From: Klebsormidium nitens
Lineage: Eukaryota > Streptophyta > Klebsormidiophyceae > Klebsormidiales > Klebsormidiaceae
Assembly (NCBI GenBank): GCA_000708835.1
Contig: DF237036.1
Location: forward strand, 62,001 to 126,000
Direction of reading: 5' to 3'
DNA length: 64,000 bases
In this document: positions 11,985-24,900 of the stretch, one piece after another
Position numbering within the stretch: the first letter of the stretch is position 1
Layout: every line of letters begins with the position of its first letter
Program-made: the position numbers and the translations under genes
Notes under the pieces: model-generated
Database searches by the model: none
Told to the model about the DNA's origin: nothing
The model's input: the letters and a program-made list of their open reading frames with translations, nothing else

Positions 11985-14516
11985 ATGGCGGGGCGCGCTC
12001 CTTTCGCGCGCGCATGCGCTCTGGATGTCTGCGCGCGCGCTCTGCTCCTGGGGCTGTGCGTTGCTTTGGCGGCGACCAGATGCCAAGGTAACGGCACGAC
12101 CCCTCTGTTAAATTGATATTGGTCTTGTAAACGGTTTTGAGGCCGCTCTAGTAGAGCGGGAAAACGTTAGTCCTCGTTGTCTTGTGACCTGCGTCACTTC
12201 CTTATGATGTTGTGCTGAGTCCTTCAACAAGCAGAAGAGGCTGCCTCAGTACGTCAGGATCGCTGCGACTCCTTGACGGCTCAGTTTCTATCTGAAACCA
12301 GGAAAGAGCTTCTGCGTTGGACGGATAAGTTGCGTGAACGCCTCGAGGCTGCTTTCCACTTTTTTTGAATGGGGACAGCAATGCAATTGTTTTAGCCGAA
12401 ACGACAGGGGCGCTTTGGGCACCCCGGCGTAATGTCTTAAACCAGTGTCTTAAACTAGGTGCGGTTCAAGACAGGGGGTGGTCCAGAACGTTGCACGTTT
12501 TAGACACCCCCGAAAGGATCGTTTTCGCGCGCTTGGCTAATACAAGACATGTCTGCAAGAGCATGATGAAGACGGAAACACATATCAATGCGCAGCAGGT
12601 GCGACTGTCTCCCTAGCTTGGATCATCCGCGCCAATATCAACGCGACCATTACTCAAGGCGACACAGGTGAGCTTAGCTTCGAAAAGCAGCCATGTGCCT
12701 CTTTCAACATAAGCTATGGGTCCGGACGACATAAGCTCCCGTACGACGTGACATTTCGTTTGGAAGCTATGATCTGCCTGCTAGAAAGGTACAACTTCGG
12801 TAGGTGTCCCAGTGGCTTCGTACACGCAGTCTCTTTCACAAGTTTTCTGTAGCGACCCTGTCTTGGCTGGTGCTCACACAACCCGAGTAATTGTCATGAA
12901 TGTTCTTAACCCCTCACGGGACGTATCAGCCAAAGTTAATTTCAAAAGTCTAGTTTCAGACATTAGAAACGCGGTCAGGAAGGGGCGATTTGGGCACAAC
13001 TCACCCGCACGCAATTCTCCGCGCGCAGTTGTGTGGGAGTGGGGGGACTCCTTCGCGCACACTCTTCAGCGTAAGTTTTCCCTTCTGATCTCATTCCTGC
13101 TCCTCTTGTAACTCAGAGACTTCTGGTGGGCCGGGGTGAGGGTTTAGGCTAAGGGAATTTGTAATTTCCGCACTTCCATTGTGAACGTTTCTCTGCCCTT
13201 CGCTTTTTTCTCCTTTCCATCTTAAAGACCGCCAAAGCTGCAGTGGCGGGTCTTCGACAGGGGTTGTCGATTTTCTTCCCAGATGAGGCTCACTGACCGT
13301 AACGGCACCGGACTAGATTGTACTCGGGGTCAAAAAAGTAGCCCATCGAAGAAACTAGTTGGGAAGCTCATTGCTGTCTGCTTCGCTCTTGTGCTTTTCA
13401 GAAACGTCGCCGACAAGTATCAACAGTCTGCATCTCAGCTCAACTCGAAAAATTGAGACACTGCTTGCAGTGTATCTGTTTCCACCGAGCTGTTCGTGTT
13501 CTGGAACGACTCTCCCATGTAAAAAGCTGTCGAACCGTTCTGTTTTTACCCGCAGAGACCGGCATCCAGGACCCTCATATTTTCACCGGACCAGGAACCG
13601 GGGGATGTGGACCGGGCAACAACAAGACTCAGCCGTTCACTTACAAGATGACGGTTAACCAAACCGGGAGGTTCACCTATAACGACGGGTGTAACCCAGA
13701 GACGACGAGTCTCGGGATTCTTTGGGTACTGCCTCGACGTAAGCTTCCTTTCAGAGCGTTGCTTCGTTTCCTACTCGTGTCGTAGTCCTTACTTTCATGA
13801 CTCCTCCTGTCGAACAGAATTGTATTGCTGTCTCGCAGTTTGTTTTGGCTGCGTTGTATCATTTTCACCGCGGGTCGCCCCTCAAAATGCTGGTAAGTTG
13901 CGGACTACCATTCCGGTGGTGTTAGTGGTGTCGAGGAGAATCTTTTGAGACTAGGAAAAAGAGGAGGAAGAGAAGCACCTTGTAATATAGCTTGCTTTTT
14001 GTCAACGCTTTCCTACCCCGTGCTTCCCTCCCTTCTCACGTTCCTACACTCAGCTGAAAGCGGTCTGAATTCCGTCTTAAACTGCGTTGCTGGTGATACT
14101 CAGATCTTTCATCCACAACCACTAGCGTTCCGCTCGTTCCATTTTCCGCAGCGGTCAAGGGCCCCGTTCCGCCGACCGACGTCACCATCTACAATACCAC
14201 GGACACCCCCCCTCTCTGGAACTCCACGACAGTCATTCTGCCCCCGCCCCCGCCGGCGCCTCCCGCCGCCGCGCCGGCCCCCGCGCCCGCACTCGCGCCC
14301 ATGGCCGCGCCGCGCGCGTTTGCCAACCTGACCGTGCGCCTCAACAGCTCCAACGTAACGCTCGGCGGGCTGGCCCACGCGCCGTTACCGTCCGGCGCGC
14401 TCACTAACTTGCGGATCGTTGAAAACGTCCCAGTCGTCGAAAACGGCGCGGCTGCCGCGGGAAGAGCCCTGGCGATTGTCGGCATGGCCGCCTTGATTGT
14501 TGCCCTTCTTGGTTGA
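11985..14516 (+). CDS. Secreted, probably GPI-anchored protein of unknown family
   Basis: Six exons join in frame: 11985-12087, 12235-12333, 12599-12788, 12853-13070, 13556-13738 and 14152-14516, predicting 385 residues. The N-terminus (MAGRAPFARACALDVCARAL, then a Leu/Ala-rich core ending near ATRCQG) is a signal peptide. The last exon has a Pro/Ala-rich linker (PPPPPAPPAAAPAPAPA), several N-glycosylation sites (NTT, NST, NLT, NSS, NVT) and ends in a small-residue and hydrophobic tail (AIVGMAALIVALLG) with no charged residues after it, the pattern of a GPI-attachment signal. The middle exons contain FTGPGTGGCGPGNNKTQ and TGRFTYNDGCNPETTSLG, which I cannot place; the latter loosely recalls a beta-sandwich but has no visible copper ligands. 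Expected at the cell surface or wall. Exon 2 boundaries are the least certain. Confidence 0.7.
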
Positions 14517-15997
14517 CAGACCATTCCTAGCTGGGATCCGCGCTCGGTTAAAGTAGGCGCTATCTGAGATGTCGACTCGGTTCCTCATCGGTGCCCTTGT
14601 CCATCAGAGGTTTATTGCGTCTCTATGCGTACCACATGAACGTTTACCCTGTTGACCGAGAATTTCATCCTTCGAGGATAAGGCATTCCTCCACTGCCCG
14701 GGAGCTAGCGAAGCGAGCTTTGGAACCGCCTAGCCTTGTTCCCAATGCTGCAATTAAGCTTGACGACCCGTTAACAAGAACAAGCTAAATTCTTATACGG
14801 CCGCCAGTAATTGCAATGTTCAGTTGCTTATGTCTAGCGCCTGCATGCAGTACGTTTCGTACACTTACTAACACTTGAGCACCGTAAGTACCTGAAACGA
14901 ATCATTCGCTCCGCTTGCAACACGACTGCCTCTGTGAGCTGCAACTAGCTTGTTTGCATCTTCGAATGCAGCATCGGCTGCATGATCGAGACCGTTTTCT
15001 CCTTGTGCAACTCGATTAGCTCTCTGCCTTTAAGTGCCCGAAGTAAATGGTGATTATCATTGATCAACTACTGTACACTTTCTTTCTTTAGCCCGCTTTG
15101 GTATTATACATGCCAGCTTTCAGTGTCTCAATCAGATGCAGCCCTCTATTTGATTGATTGAATGACGGTCAGTACGACAATCATCGAGTTCCACATGGAT
15201 CATATCTCATAGTCGATAGCTCAGGGAATCAAGCTTTGACTTGCTGTGTACTTTACTAAAGTGTATGATAATCTGCGCCTGTCATAGACGCATGGCCTCA
15301 CTGGTTTACCAACATTTGTACCTTTGTACCGTGACAGGATTGGAATGGAGATTTTGGCCTGCATCGAACCAGCGAGCTAGTGAAGTTTTCAAATTCGCTA
15401 CCGCTCAAGATAACGATGCACGTACTGGCATGCAGGTCTGCAAGTGTCCTGGTCTCATTCATTGAAGCTTCGCACATTGCGCAGATTAAAGCTCATGATA
15501 TGCGTATAGCCAGTATAAAGAGATGATTTGCCGAGAAATATAGCATTCTCGCATGCCGTCCAGTTTCTAATGCAAGCTGGCAGCAAGCCTACTGGAGTCC
15601 GTACGTCCGTTCGCTATACGTAATGACCTCAACCGCATTGCACGGTTCACCCCTCACCCGCTTCCATCCACGCACTTTTTTGTAAGATTCGCTCCCGGCT
15701 TGACTAGCCCAAAACGTGGAATGAACTACCGTCTAACTAATCTAAAAGTGGAATAAAAGCTGCGCGCGCCGTGCCACGTCGTTTGCGGGGCGAGCGCGAC
15801 CGTTGGATCGGTGCAAACTCTCCCATGACGTGTCCTCTTTTCTAACTCTCCAAGTAAGTCAGCATGTCTGCGTTCCGGGCGATAGCCTATCATACACGTA
15901 ACCCGGGCGGAAGCTATCGCTGGGATCTCACTTGGTGTACACTTTGGGCTACCTATGTCATGATTGGCGAAGCCGCCACGTGGCCCACTCTCAGTGG
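14517..15997. other. Convergent intergenic region
   Basis: About 1.5 kb between the stop codons of the GPI-protein gene (+) and the kinase gene (-). It must contain both 3' UTRs. No further gene or clear repeat seen. Confidence 0.6.
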
Positions 15998-18900
15998 TTA
16001 GAAGATGTCGTCCCAGTAGGAGTGGTCTACGACCTTTGTCAGCGGGGCGTCCATTTCGTCTTGTCGGACGTCCTCGTCGATGCACAGGTCGCCGAAATTG
16101 TCCACCTTGGGTGGGATCATCTGCAAGCGGCGAGGAGCGATCCCTGTTAAATGCAGGTTATGGGACAGAGAGACTTCGACGGCAATCAGTTTAAAGCTGA
16201 TCCCGAACGGGCCTTCTGGCGTTTGGGTCGTGCTTGCCTTTGAATACGTCGAGATACATTGAGTGCAGCCAAAATAGTCAACTCAACCCCGAAAGAGCTC
16301 AAAAGGACACCCGCCGGCGCTTTGTCCTTCAAGCCGATTCACAGGTTGAAAGCTATCTCTCTGGCGAAGACGGAGCGAAGCTTCGGTTCTGCACCGTGCT
16401 TGCCCACAATTATTTGAAGTCAGCTAAACTGAGCGACACAAGCCGTCCACTCTCGGAAGGGGCCAAGATCCCTTACCGGCGCTTCCTCCTTCAAGCGGAT
16501 CAACAGGTTGAAGTTGATCTCCTTAGCGAAGAAGGGGTGGTCTTTGATGTCCTTCGCTCCATTCTTCCCGCAGCCCAGTCTAGTTTCCGGGTTTGGGTCC
16601 AGCAGCTTTCGGATGATGTCGACGCACGCGGGCGTCATGTACGACGGGAAGCTTAGCCGGCCCTCCGTGATGCGCTGGAAGACGGTCTGTACAAGATTCC
16701 GGAAAACCCGTTAGAGGTTCCGTCATGTGAGGGGGCCCAGAGATGCCACTGAAGGTTGTTTTTCTCAATGAAGGTAAAGTAAGCCAGCGCTCGTGAGGCG
16801 CAAAATCCGTGTATAAAAGATGCCCCCAAATCCCTGAAAATATGTTTCGGGTGTCTAATAGGGTGCAAAAAGGACTCGCGTCAGAGTTTGCAGGAGCCTG
16901 TGGAGAAGAAGATTGAGAAGATGCGATTTCATACGGCTATGGAATCCGCCCAGCTTCTTGGATGCTCACGTACTCATATCTATGGAGCGGCAACTTTCTT
17001 GCGCGAGCAATGGGAAGGGCTGGAAAGATATGGTCAGAGCGGGGGCGTACCTGCGGCGGATCATCCCCCCTGTTGAAGGGGCTGGTGTTGGTCACCATCT
17101 CGAAAATCATGCAACCCAGCGCCCAGTAGTCGACGGCCTGAACAAAGAAAAGCGGGAGAATTTAGTAGAACACAGAATCCAGGTTCACGCACCTCAATGT
17201 TGCGTGTGAGCATGTGAAAGGTCGATCGACCAGAAGTGTACCATAAGACGATATAGCGTGGAACGCGGGTTCAAAAGAAAAAGGTTTTGTTAACTACAGG
17301 CTCAGTCAATGTTGTTAGGGAGACTCCGAAAGGAACTAGGACTGGACACGCATCAAAGGCGCCTAAGAAAGGAAGCAGCCAGACAATAATGGGAGGGGCC
17401 GCTTATGGTGGAGGTGCCTCAGAAAGCGTGTGGGAGAGAGTAAGTCTATGATAAAGCTACAAGAGAAAAAGACTTCGAACAACCAGAAACAATATGGTCG
17501 CCAAATCCAAAACGAACGTTCACGTATTGTTGTAATCCTACTGCCAGATCCCGTTGGGACATCAATCAGCAAAATCTAGCACCAATGGGTTTTCAGAAAG
17601 AGCCAAGAAAGCTAAATCACAACCGTAAGGCAGAGATTCACAGATTTACCCCCAAAGCTTCTACCCCAAATAGCGCTTTTACCCCAAATAGCCCCTCATT
17701 GCTTCGATACCAGTGTCGTCTAGCTAAGCGTTTCGCCGTCAGACAGTGGTAACACAGCCTCGCAGAAGATAGCGAGCAAGCGGAACAGGAACGGAATCAA
17801 GCGGAACGCTCACCTTGGTGTGGCCCTGCCGCCGGATGATTTCCGGCGCCATGTAGTCCGGCGTTCCGCACATGGAGTAGGTTTTCCGGTGCGGAGCGAG
17901 CCGCTTGGCGAAGCCCATGTCGATCAGTTTGGGGTAGCCGCTCTCGTCGATCAGCGTGTTCTCCGGTTTCAGGTCCCGATACACGATGCCCTTGCCGTGC
18001 ATGTACTCCAGCCTGCAAGAAGCTCCCGGGGAATGCGGTCAGTGATTTGAATCGAATATCGATTTTGAGATGGAGTGCGAGGAAGGAGGTCCCGGTACAC
18101 GATGCCCTTGCCGTGCATGTATTCCAGCCTGCAAGAAGCGCCCGGCAAATGCGGTCAGTGATTTGAGTACCAAGCTTGAGATGGAGTGCGGGTCTCGGTT
18201 AAGGATGCCCTTCTTGTGCATGTACTCCAGCCTGCAAGAAGCGCCGGGCCACGCGGTCAATCGGATGAACTGGCGATCCCTTGATTTTGGAGACTTTCAG
18301 AGAAGGTAGACTTCGGCACAAGGATGCTTATTTTTATTTTCATCCGCTTCAGCCTGCGAAACGGGCCCGAATGGCGCAGTCGCTTGCGGTGAACGGGGGA
18401 CTATTTGACGATCAGCAGCGGACTATGAGAGCGCGGAAAGGTCTGGGCTGAAGATCCGCGTCATCTACCTCCGCTTCAGCCTCGTTATCGTGCTCGGGAG
18501 GGCGGTCGGTTGTCAGAACATGGTAGCCGTCTCGATGTTTGCCAGAGAAACGCGATATACATTTTGGCGTTTTGAGTTCAATCCTTTTTCAGCGAAGATG
18601 GAACTCAAAACCGCAATCTGATCAGAAGAGCTTGGCAACGAGCTCGTGGCGCGGAGATCAACCTCCTCCCATGCCGATAGATCTCCCTAAGCCAGACCGA
18701 GAAAAAAATTCAACGATGTTTGAAGCCCTCTCGTTTCTGCCAGGAGCAACCACGCGCTCTGGATCGTTCAGATTCAACTCATCGCGCCGAAGGGAACACA
18801 CAAGCTGACGGTATCCCAGGAATTACAAGTGCGTCACGACGATCTTTGCCTTAGACACTTACGCCAACAAGACGCCGCCGGCGTAGAAGGCTGCTTCCCA

Positions 18901-21900
18901 CTCCTTGAGCCGGCCCGCCTTCTCCATGAACAGGAACAGCTCCCGCCCAGTAGTCAACTCTTGCAGCAGATACACCTGCCAGAGGAAGCAGAAACAAAAT
19001 GGGTCAGCGGTCTGTCGAGTGGAGCTGGTTACAGTGGACACCAGAGTTGGTGTAAGCGTCATGACACGCCGTCACAGGTCTACTTGCCACGACTCTTGAA
19101 GATCTTAGACATTGAAAACAAAGTATGCTTCCAGGCAAAACAATAAATTTCTTGAGATTTGTTGCGAAAGAGCGGGCAATCACAGTGTTGCGGTGTACGA
19201 TGCTTCTGAGGTACACCGGGTAATTTGTGTGGTGTAATTTTACACAAATCAGAAATCATACTCAGGGCTTAAAACTGATCCTTCAGGCCGCCTTAATGTT
19301 TGGAGGTCGGAATGATCTTCGTATCAGAAAGGCGCCCCAATACTTGCATGTGCAGCTTATCTTTGCGCAAGATACAGAGAAAAGTCGAACCGGGTTCTAA
19401 AGCATCATGAAGATGAAGCTTTTGGCGATTAGAAGTCGTCAGAATACTCCCATTATGTTTGTACTTGAAGATTCAGATGAGCTTCGCGATGAAAAGATGC
19501 TCAAGGTCGCTCGGGAGAAGTCCTTTCCATCGCGTTATATCACCACAGAAAGTCGAACATCCTTGAAGTAGACATAAGCTACCAGATTGCCTTGAGTTGT
19601 TTTCGTCCTTGAAATTCCGGATGATCGTCGCAAGGAAGGGGTGCTGTAGCTCACCAGCAAATTCTTTTTGTTCCTTGTCATCGCGCGACGTACAAATAGT
19701 ACAGACAAAAAGATTCCATTGTTTGCAAAGCAAAATCCTCACATTTTCCTTGTCCTTGAAGGTCCGAATCAGCTTCGCGATGAAGGGGTGCTCCAGCTCG
19801 CTCATGAGCAGCTTCTCTTTGGTCCTTGCCATCGCGCGACGTCCAAACAAAAAATTAAAAAACGATATTCCCGATGTTTGCAAAGAGGAATCCTCACGTT
19901 GTCTTTGTCCTTGAAGGTCCGGATGAGCTTCGCGATGAAGGGGTGCTCCAGCTCGCTCATGAGCAGCTTCTCGTTGCGCAGGTGCTCCTCCTCCTGCATC
20001 CGCACCACCTTTGTCTTGCTCACGCACTTGAGCGCGTAGTGCTCGCCCGTGCGCTTGTTATAGACCAGCTTCACCTTGCCAAACAGACCTGCGGAGATTA
20101 TGTGACGTCATGTTTGAAAAGGTGACGTCATGTGGTACAATTGCGCATCCATGCTGATACCTTTTGGTAAGAGAATCTGAGCGCGTCGAGCTCGCCCGTG
20201 CGCTTATTGTACACCAGCTTCACCTTGCCGAACAGACCTGCAGAGGAGGAGATGACGTCAAGTTTGAGTGGCGGCCAATGTGATTGACGTCACGTTCCTT
20301 AACTTTGATCTAGTATAGGACTTGTTTGTGAGCGCGTACTGCTCGATCAAGGGCTTGATGTCAATCAAGTCGCTCAAACGCCCTGGGAAGCTTACACTTG
20401 TAACATCACGCTCTTGTCGGTTGGCCTGAGAAGGTGTTGACGTCAATTCCGAGCTCCTTTGACATGTTAAGCTGCTTCGAGCGCGTCGTGTCCACCCGTG
20501 CGCCGGACCGACCCGATCGGAAAGGGGGGTGAAGCCACGTCTTACTGGTAGCAAAAACCTCCAGCTCTTACTTCCTGCTCCGCTTTAAGCGCACCAAAAG
20601 ATTTCAAGAAAGCAGAATACTTCAACTTGATAGTCAATCTTTGGAGAAAGTCGTTCACAGCAATGCTTTACCTGTGCCCCGCAGCCCCAGTCCCTCCAAT
20701 TCCTCCAGCTTGATCGCTTTAGCAAATGCATCAAGCTCTTCCCTCTTCCGGCACCGGTTGCGCACCACAAGACTCGAGGAATGAAAGCTTTCAGTTTGAT
20801 TTGCCTATGCTCTTGACACAACCTTCGTAACAAGAAGTACCTACCTGTGTCTAACTGCCCCATCTCCTCCAACTCTTGCAGCTTGATTGCCTTGAAGATG
20901 CCCTTCAACTCGCCCTCCTTCCACCGGCGCTCGCTCCAACAAACGCGGAAAACCAGTCTCTCAAGACCCGTGTCTCCTTTGTCTTTTGATTAAAAGACGG
21001 CTTAAAATATATTCTTACCTGTGCCCAGAAGCCCCAGTTCCTCCAACTCCTCCAGCTTAATCGCCTTGACGATGCCCTTGAGCTCGTCCTCCTTCCGCCG
21101 CTGCTCGCGCACTTCCTCGAGCGGGCCCAGGTTCGCCTCCAAAACCGCCCGATCTAGATAGTACAGCTCGACGGTCCCGGGCACGGTCGGGGAGGAGCCC
21201 CCGCTGCGGCCGCCGCTCTCTTTCAGGCCTGCGAAAAGGGGTTGTGAGTTAGTAAGGCTATTTTAGGGGTTAAGGTTTACGGATTTCAGAGACGGGGTTG
21301 CCCAGGTAGAGTATTTACAATGGCTGAAGTCAGTTTCGTGACACCGGGGCCGGGCCAAGTCGGGAAGGAGCTCCCGCTGCTCACCCCGCTCTCTTTCAGG
21401 CCCGTGAAATCGCATAAATTGAGGGAAACTTTATGCTTAGATTTCTATGAGGCTGAATCAGTAAGGGCTCAGTAGCCGGGGCCCTGGGATCAGTCTCGTG
21501 ATTCCGAGGTTTTTCGGAAGAGCCCCGCTGCAGTCCTGGCGCTCTCTTTTCAGCTTGCGACAATGGGTTCTGGATACTAGGTTGTCTTGATGATAGGTTA
21601 TAGGGTTCTAGAGACGCCACTTAGTTCGCGAAGTACGTGGCTAGGATAATAGAGAATTCGATGATAGGTGAATCGCCGCTGTGGCCGCCGCTCAGCGCCT
21701 GAAAAACAGACAGTTTGCCCAGAAGAAGATACCAGCTTTTCTTACTTGCGACGGGGCTCCGCAGGTCCTGGAACCCGCGCACTTCGAGGCCGCCCGCGAC
21801 GACCGTCTCCTTGCGCACGCCGGACCCGAATCAGCGCTCTCCTCAAATCATGATTCCTGTTAAACAACTTCTAACCTCTCCCAAGTCTCAGCGCTCCAAA

Positions 21901-24900
21901 ACAGACATCCTCAAAAGAAGATACAAACGTTTCTCACCTGCGACAGGGCTCCTCGGCTCCTGGAACCCGCGCGCTTCGAGGCCGCCCGCGACGACCGTCT
22001 CCTTGCGCACGCCGGGCCCGATCAGCGCGCTCTCCCCGAAGAACGCGCCCTTGGCGTACGCTCGCCCCTCGCAGCTGCTGCGCGCGCCGCGGCCGCCGGC
22101 CGACGCGGCGGGCATCTCCTGGACGGTGCCCTGCGGAACACGGAAAAGCAGCCTCGATACGCACAGATCTCAACGGAGATTGTCTTTCTTGTCTTATATT
22201 GAGCCTGAAACTATTCGAGATGCAGAAGCGGAACGGCCGTCTCTGGAAGCTGCAGCTCCTTGGCGGTCCCTTGAGCCTATTAAGGATGCGGCCTTCCATT
22301 CGCAGGAATGTACCCTGGCCAAATTGGTCGCCTGCCTTCGCATTTGACAGTTTTATGGAGATTCAACGTGCGCCGAAAATGATAGGTAAGCTGCCATCCA
22401 GAATCGTAGAAAGGCAAACAACACGACATTATGAATCGGGCGTAGACGGCAGCAAAGTCTACGGTGGCCCCCTAGAGAAGGACGGAAGCAAATGTGCCTT
22501 GTAGACTCACATAACACTCCTTTTGAACACGTCTCCAAGAACGCTGCACGCAATCTGGATACGTCAACTGCAAGAGCTTCCAAAGTCGAGTAAACGCACC
22601 TTGCGAACGACGTACATCCGGTCCGCAGGTTCCCCGGCCTTATAGATGTTTTCGCCTGGGGCAAAGCGCACCACCCCCATGGCCGTGGCCAAAACCTCCA
22701 CCTCGCTCTCGGTGAGGTAATCCAAGCACGGCACGGACCTGGAACACAAGACTTGATCTCTTTCAAAGCGATACAATGGTAATGAATCCAAATATATGCA
22801 AAATGGTAAACAACTCGAAACTACCCCTGTGGATTCTTGATCATATCAGCCTCCCTCTTGCCGTTCGCAAGGTGGATGCAGCGTCAACGACAGAGAGGCG
22901 CGGTTTGGAGCACGATAGTGGCTACAATCATCTCTTTCGCTAGCTGCTGCGGAAGAGCGTCTCGTCGCTCCCTGCGAGCTCGTCCGAGCAGGCACGGACA
23001 TTCTCTGGGGGTGTAGATCTAAAGGACAGAGTGAAGGTTTGCATCCCGATCGAGTCAACACAAAAACTCATCCTTCCTGTGAGCAAACGCCTAATACGAA
23101 AGTCTACCACGCAACACGAGAATCTGGGCGACCGCGCGCACCTGAGCACCCGCAGGTTGGTCGCCTTCATGAGGATCTCTTGGATTGGCCCCAGGATGGC
23201 TGTCAACTCGCTCAAGGAGATCGAAAGGACGACAGAGCCGTCGCCGGATTCCACGACGGCCGTCGTCGAGCAGATGATGTGGGTCCCCCCCAGCAGCGCC
23301 TCGTCGCCGAAGCAACCGTACGTCGTGACGCAGGCTTTGGCGGTCTGGAAGGCATTAAAGACGGGTCAGACAGATGCAACCCCCCGAAACTAGAACGAAG
23401 CGACGAGCTTTGATTATCTGTGCGCCCAGCAGCGCACTGTCAGCGAAGCAGCCATAATTTGCTCGTCGCCGACGAGATATCCACAACCGTTTCAGTGCTT
23501 GTTAGTGCCTTCTTTGGTTTTGTTGGATTCGCGTAGGACTGTTTTTTTTTGAGGCATCTGTACCGCGCAGAATGATCATACCAAACCACATCAAAATCCC
23601 CACCTGCAGCGACCGAGTAGACTGGAGCACGGGCGTCATGGGCGCCCTTCCGGTGGGCGACGGCAGCGTGTTCGTCCTCGACAGCTTCACCGGTTGCATG
23701 CCCAGCGGCCGGCGCAACGCCCCGACCTTTTCGGACGCTTCTCCGGGCGCTTCCGAGTTGTCCTCATCGTCCGAATTCGAGTCCGCTTCGTCGAACGGCT
23801 GCTCGGTGAGCTTGAACCGGGACGGCGAGTTGCTGCCGTGTCCGGTGGACATGGTTCCGGTGACCGGAAGGCCCTGCGCGGTTCCGCTGGGGCTGCCCGG
23901 GGCGCTTCCGCCGCCCGCCTTGGGGGAGCTTTCGCTGCGGAACATGCCGCCGATGCGAGAACCCCATCCTGCTGCAAAATCGCAAATTTTTATCATTGAC
24001 TACACAGTTGTCGAAAAATAATCTGCGGGACATGCCGCCGATGCGAGATCTCCATCCTGAAGCGGAAAGTTTTTGGAAGCTCCATCAATATTCAATCAAA
24101 ATGCACAAACTAATGCCGACTCAATTGAAAGGTAACTCAATTCACTAAATGCGGATTAGGCGATCGAACGTCGTGACTGGAAGGAGACACCCGTGGACAA
24201 CCAGAGCTGCATCTCAAGCTACTATCTGCAGTTTAGAAACGACCATTTCCGTACCTAAATCTCGATATCTTGTAGCGAAGTGTTCATATGTAACTGCGGC
24301 TTGAATTGAAATCAGAAAAAAAGTGTACGGCTCTCGCCTAAAATGAACGACCAAGCCTCAGATCTGTGGAGCCTGATGGTTCATGCCAAGAGTTCACGCT
24401 CTATACAATCAAGCCTCAGGCTTTGATGGCTGGAAGTATAACAGAGCCATACCTGAGTTCGACGTCTTTGAGCGGGTGAGGACTGGGCCGGGCGAACTAG
24501 AGGGGGAGCTGCCCCCCGAGGGGCTGCCGGGCCAATCGCCCATGTTCGCGAGCGAGATCCGCCCAGATTGGACGATGTAGATGCGCGCCTGGTTGCCGGA
24601 AACGGTTCCGGCGCGAGTGACTTCACTGCCGCTGCAAAAGCATGGACTTCGCGCCAATCAGAATGAGAGCCAGGTGCGTGTTTCATCCTTAGCCATTTTC
24701 ATTTGCGGTTTGAGTAAGAAAACCAGTTGTAGATTTGTAAAGAACCGGGAGAATCTGATCATGGAAGGGCCTGCGTAGAGATCTCGCGGCGAGGCTATCT
24801 AGCTGGTCGTCTTTCAGGTTTGTTCGAAGCTTCTGTAAAGGCTCGGGAAAAGACGCACCTCGTGCATAGGTCAAACGAGCCACGGAGAACGGAAAGATCC

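Noticed and set aside
14109-14378. Gly/Arg-rich minus-strand frame
   Set aside because: Antisense shadow of the Pro/Ala-rich final exon of the GPI-protein gene.
23572-24021. Plus-strand frame of 149 codons
   Set aside because: Antisense of PKG exon 10, which has matching splice sites and phase on the minus strand.
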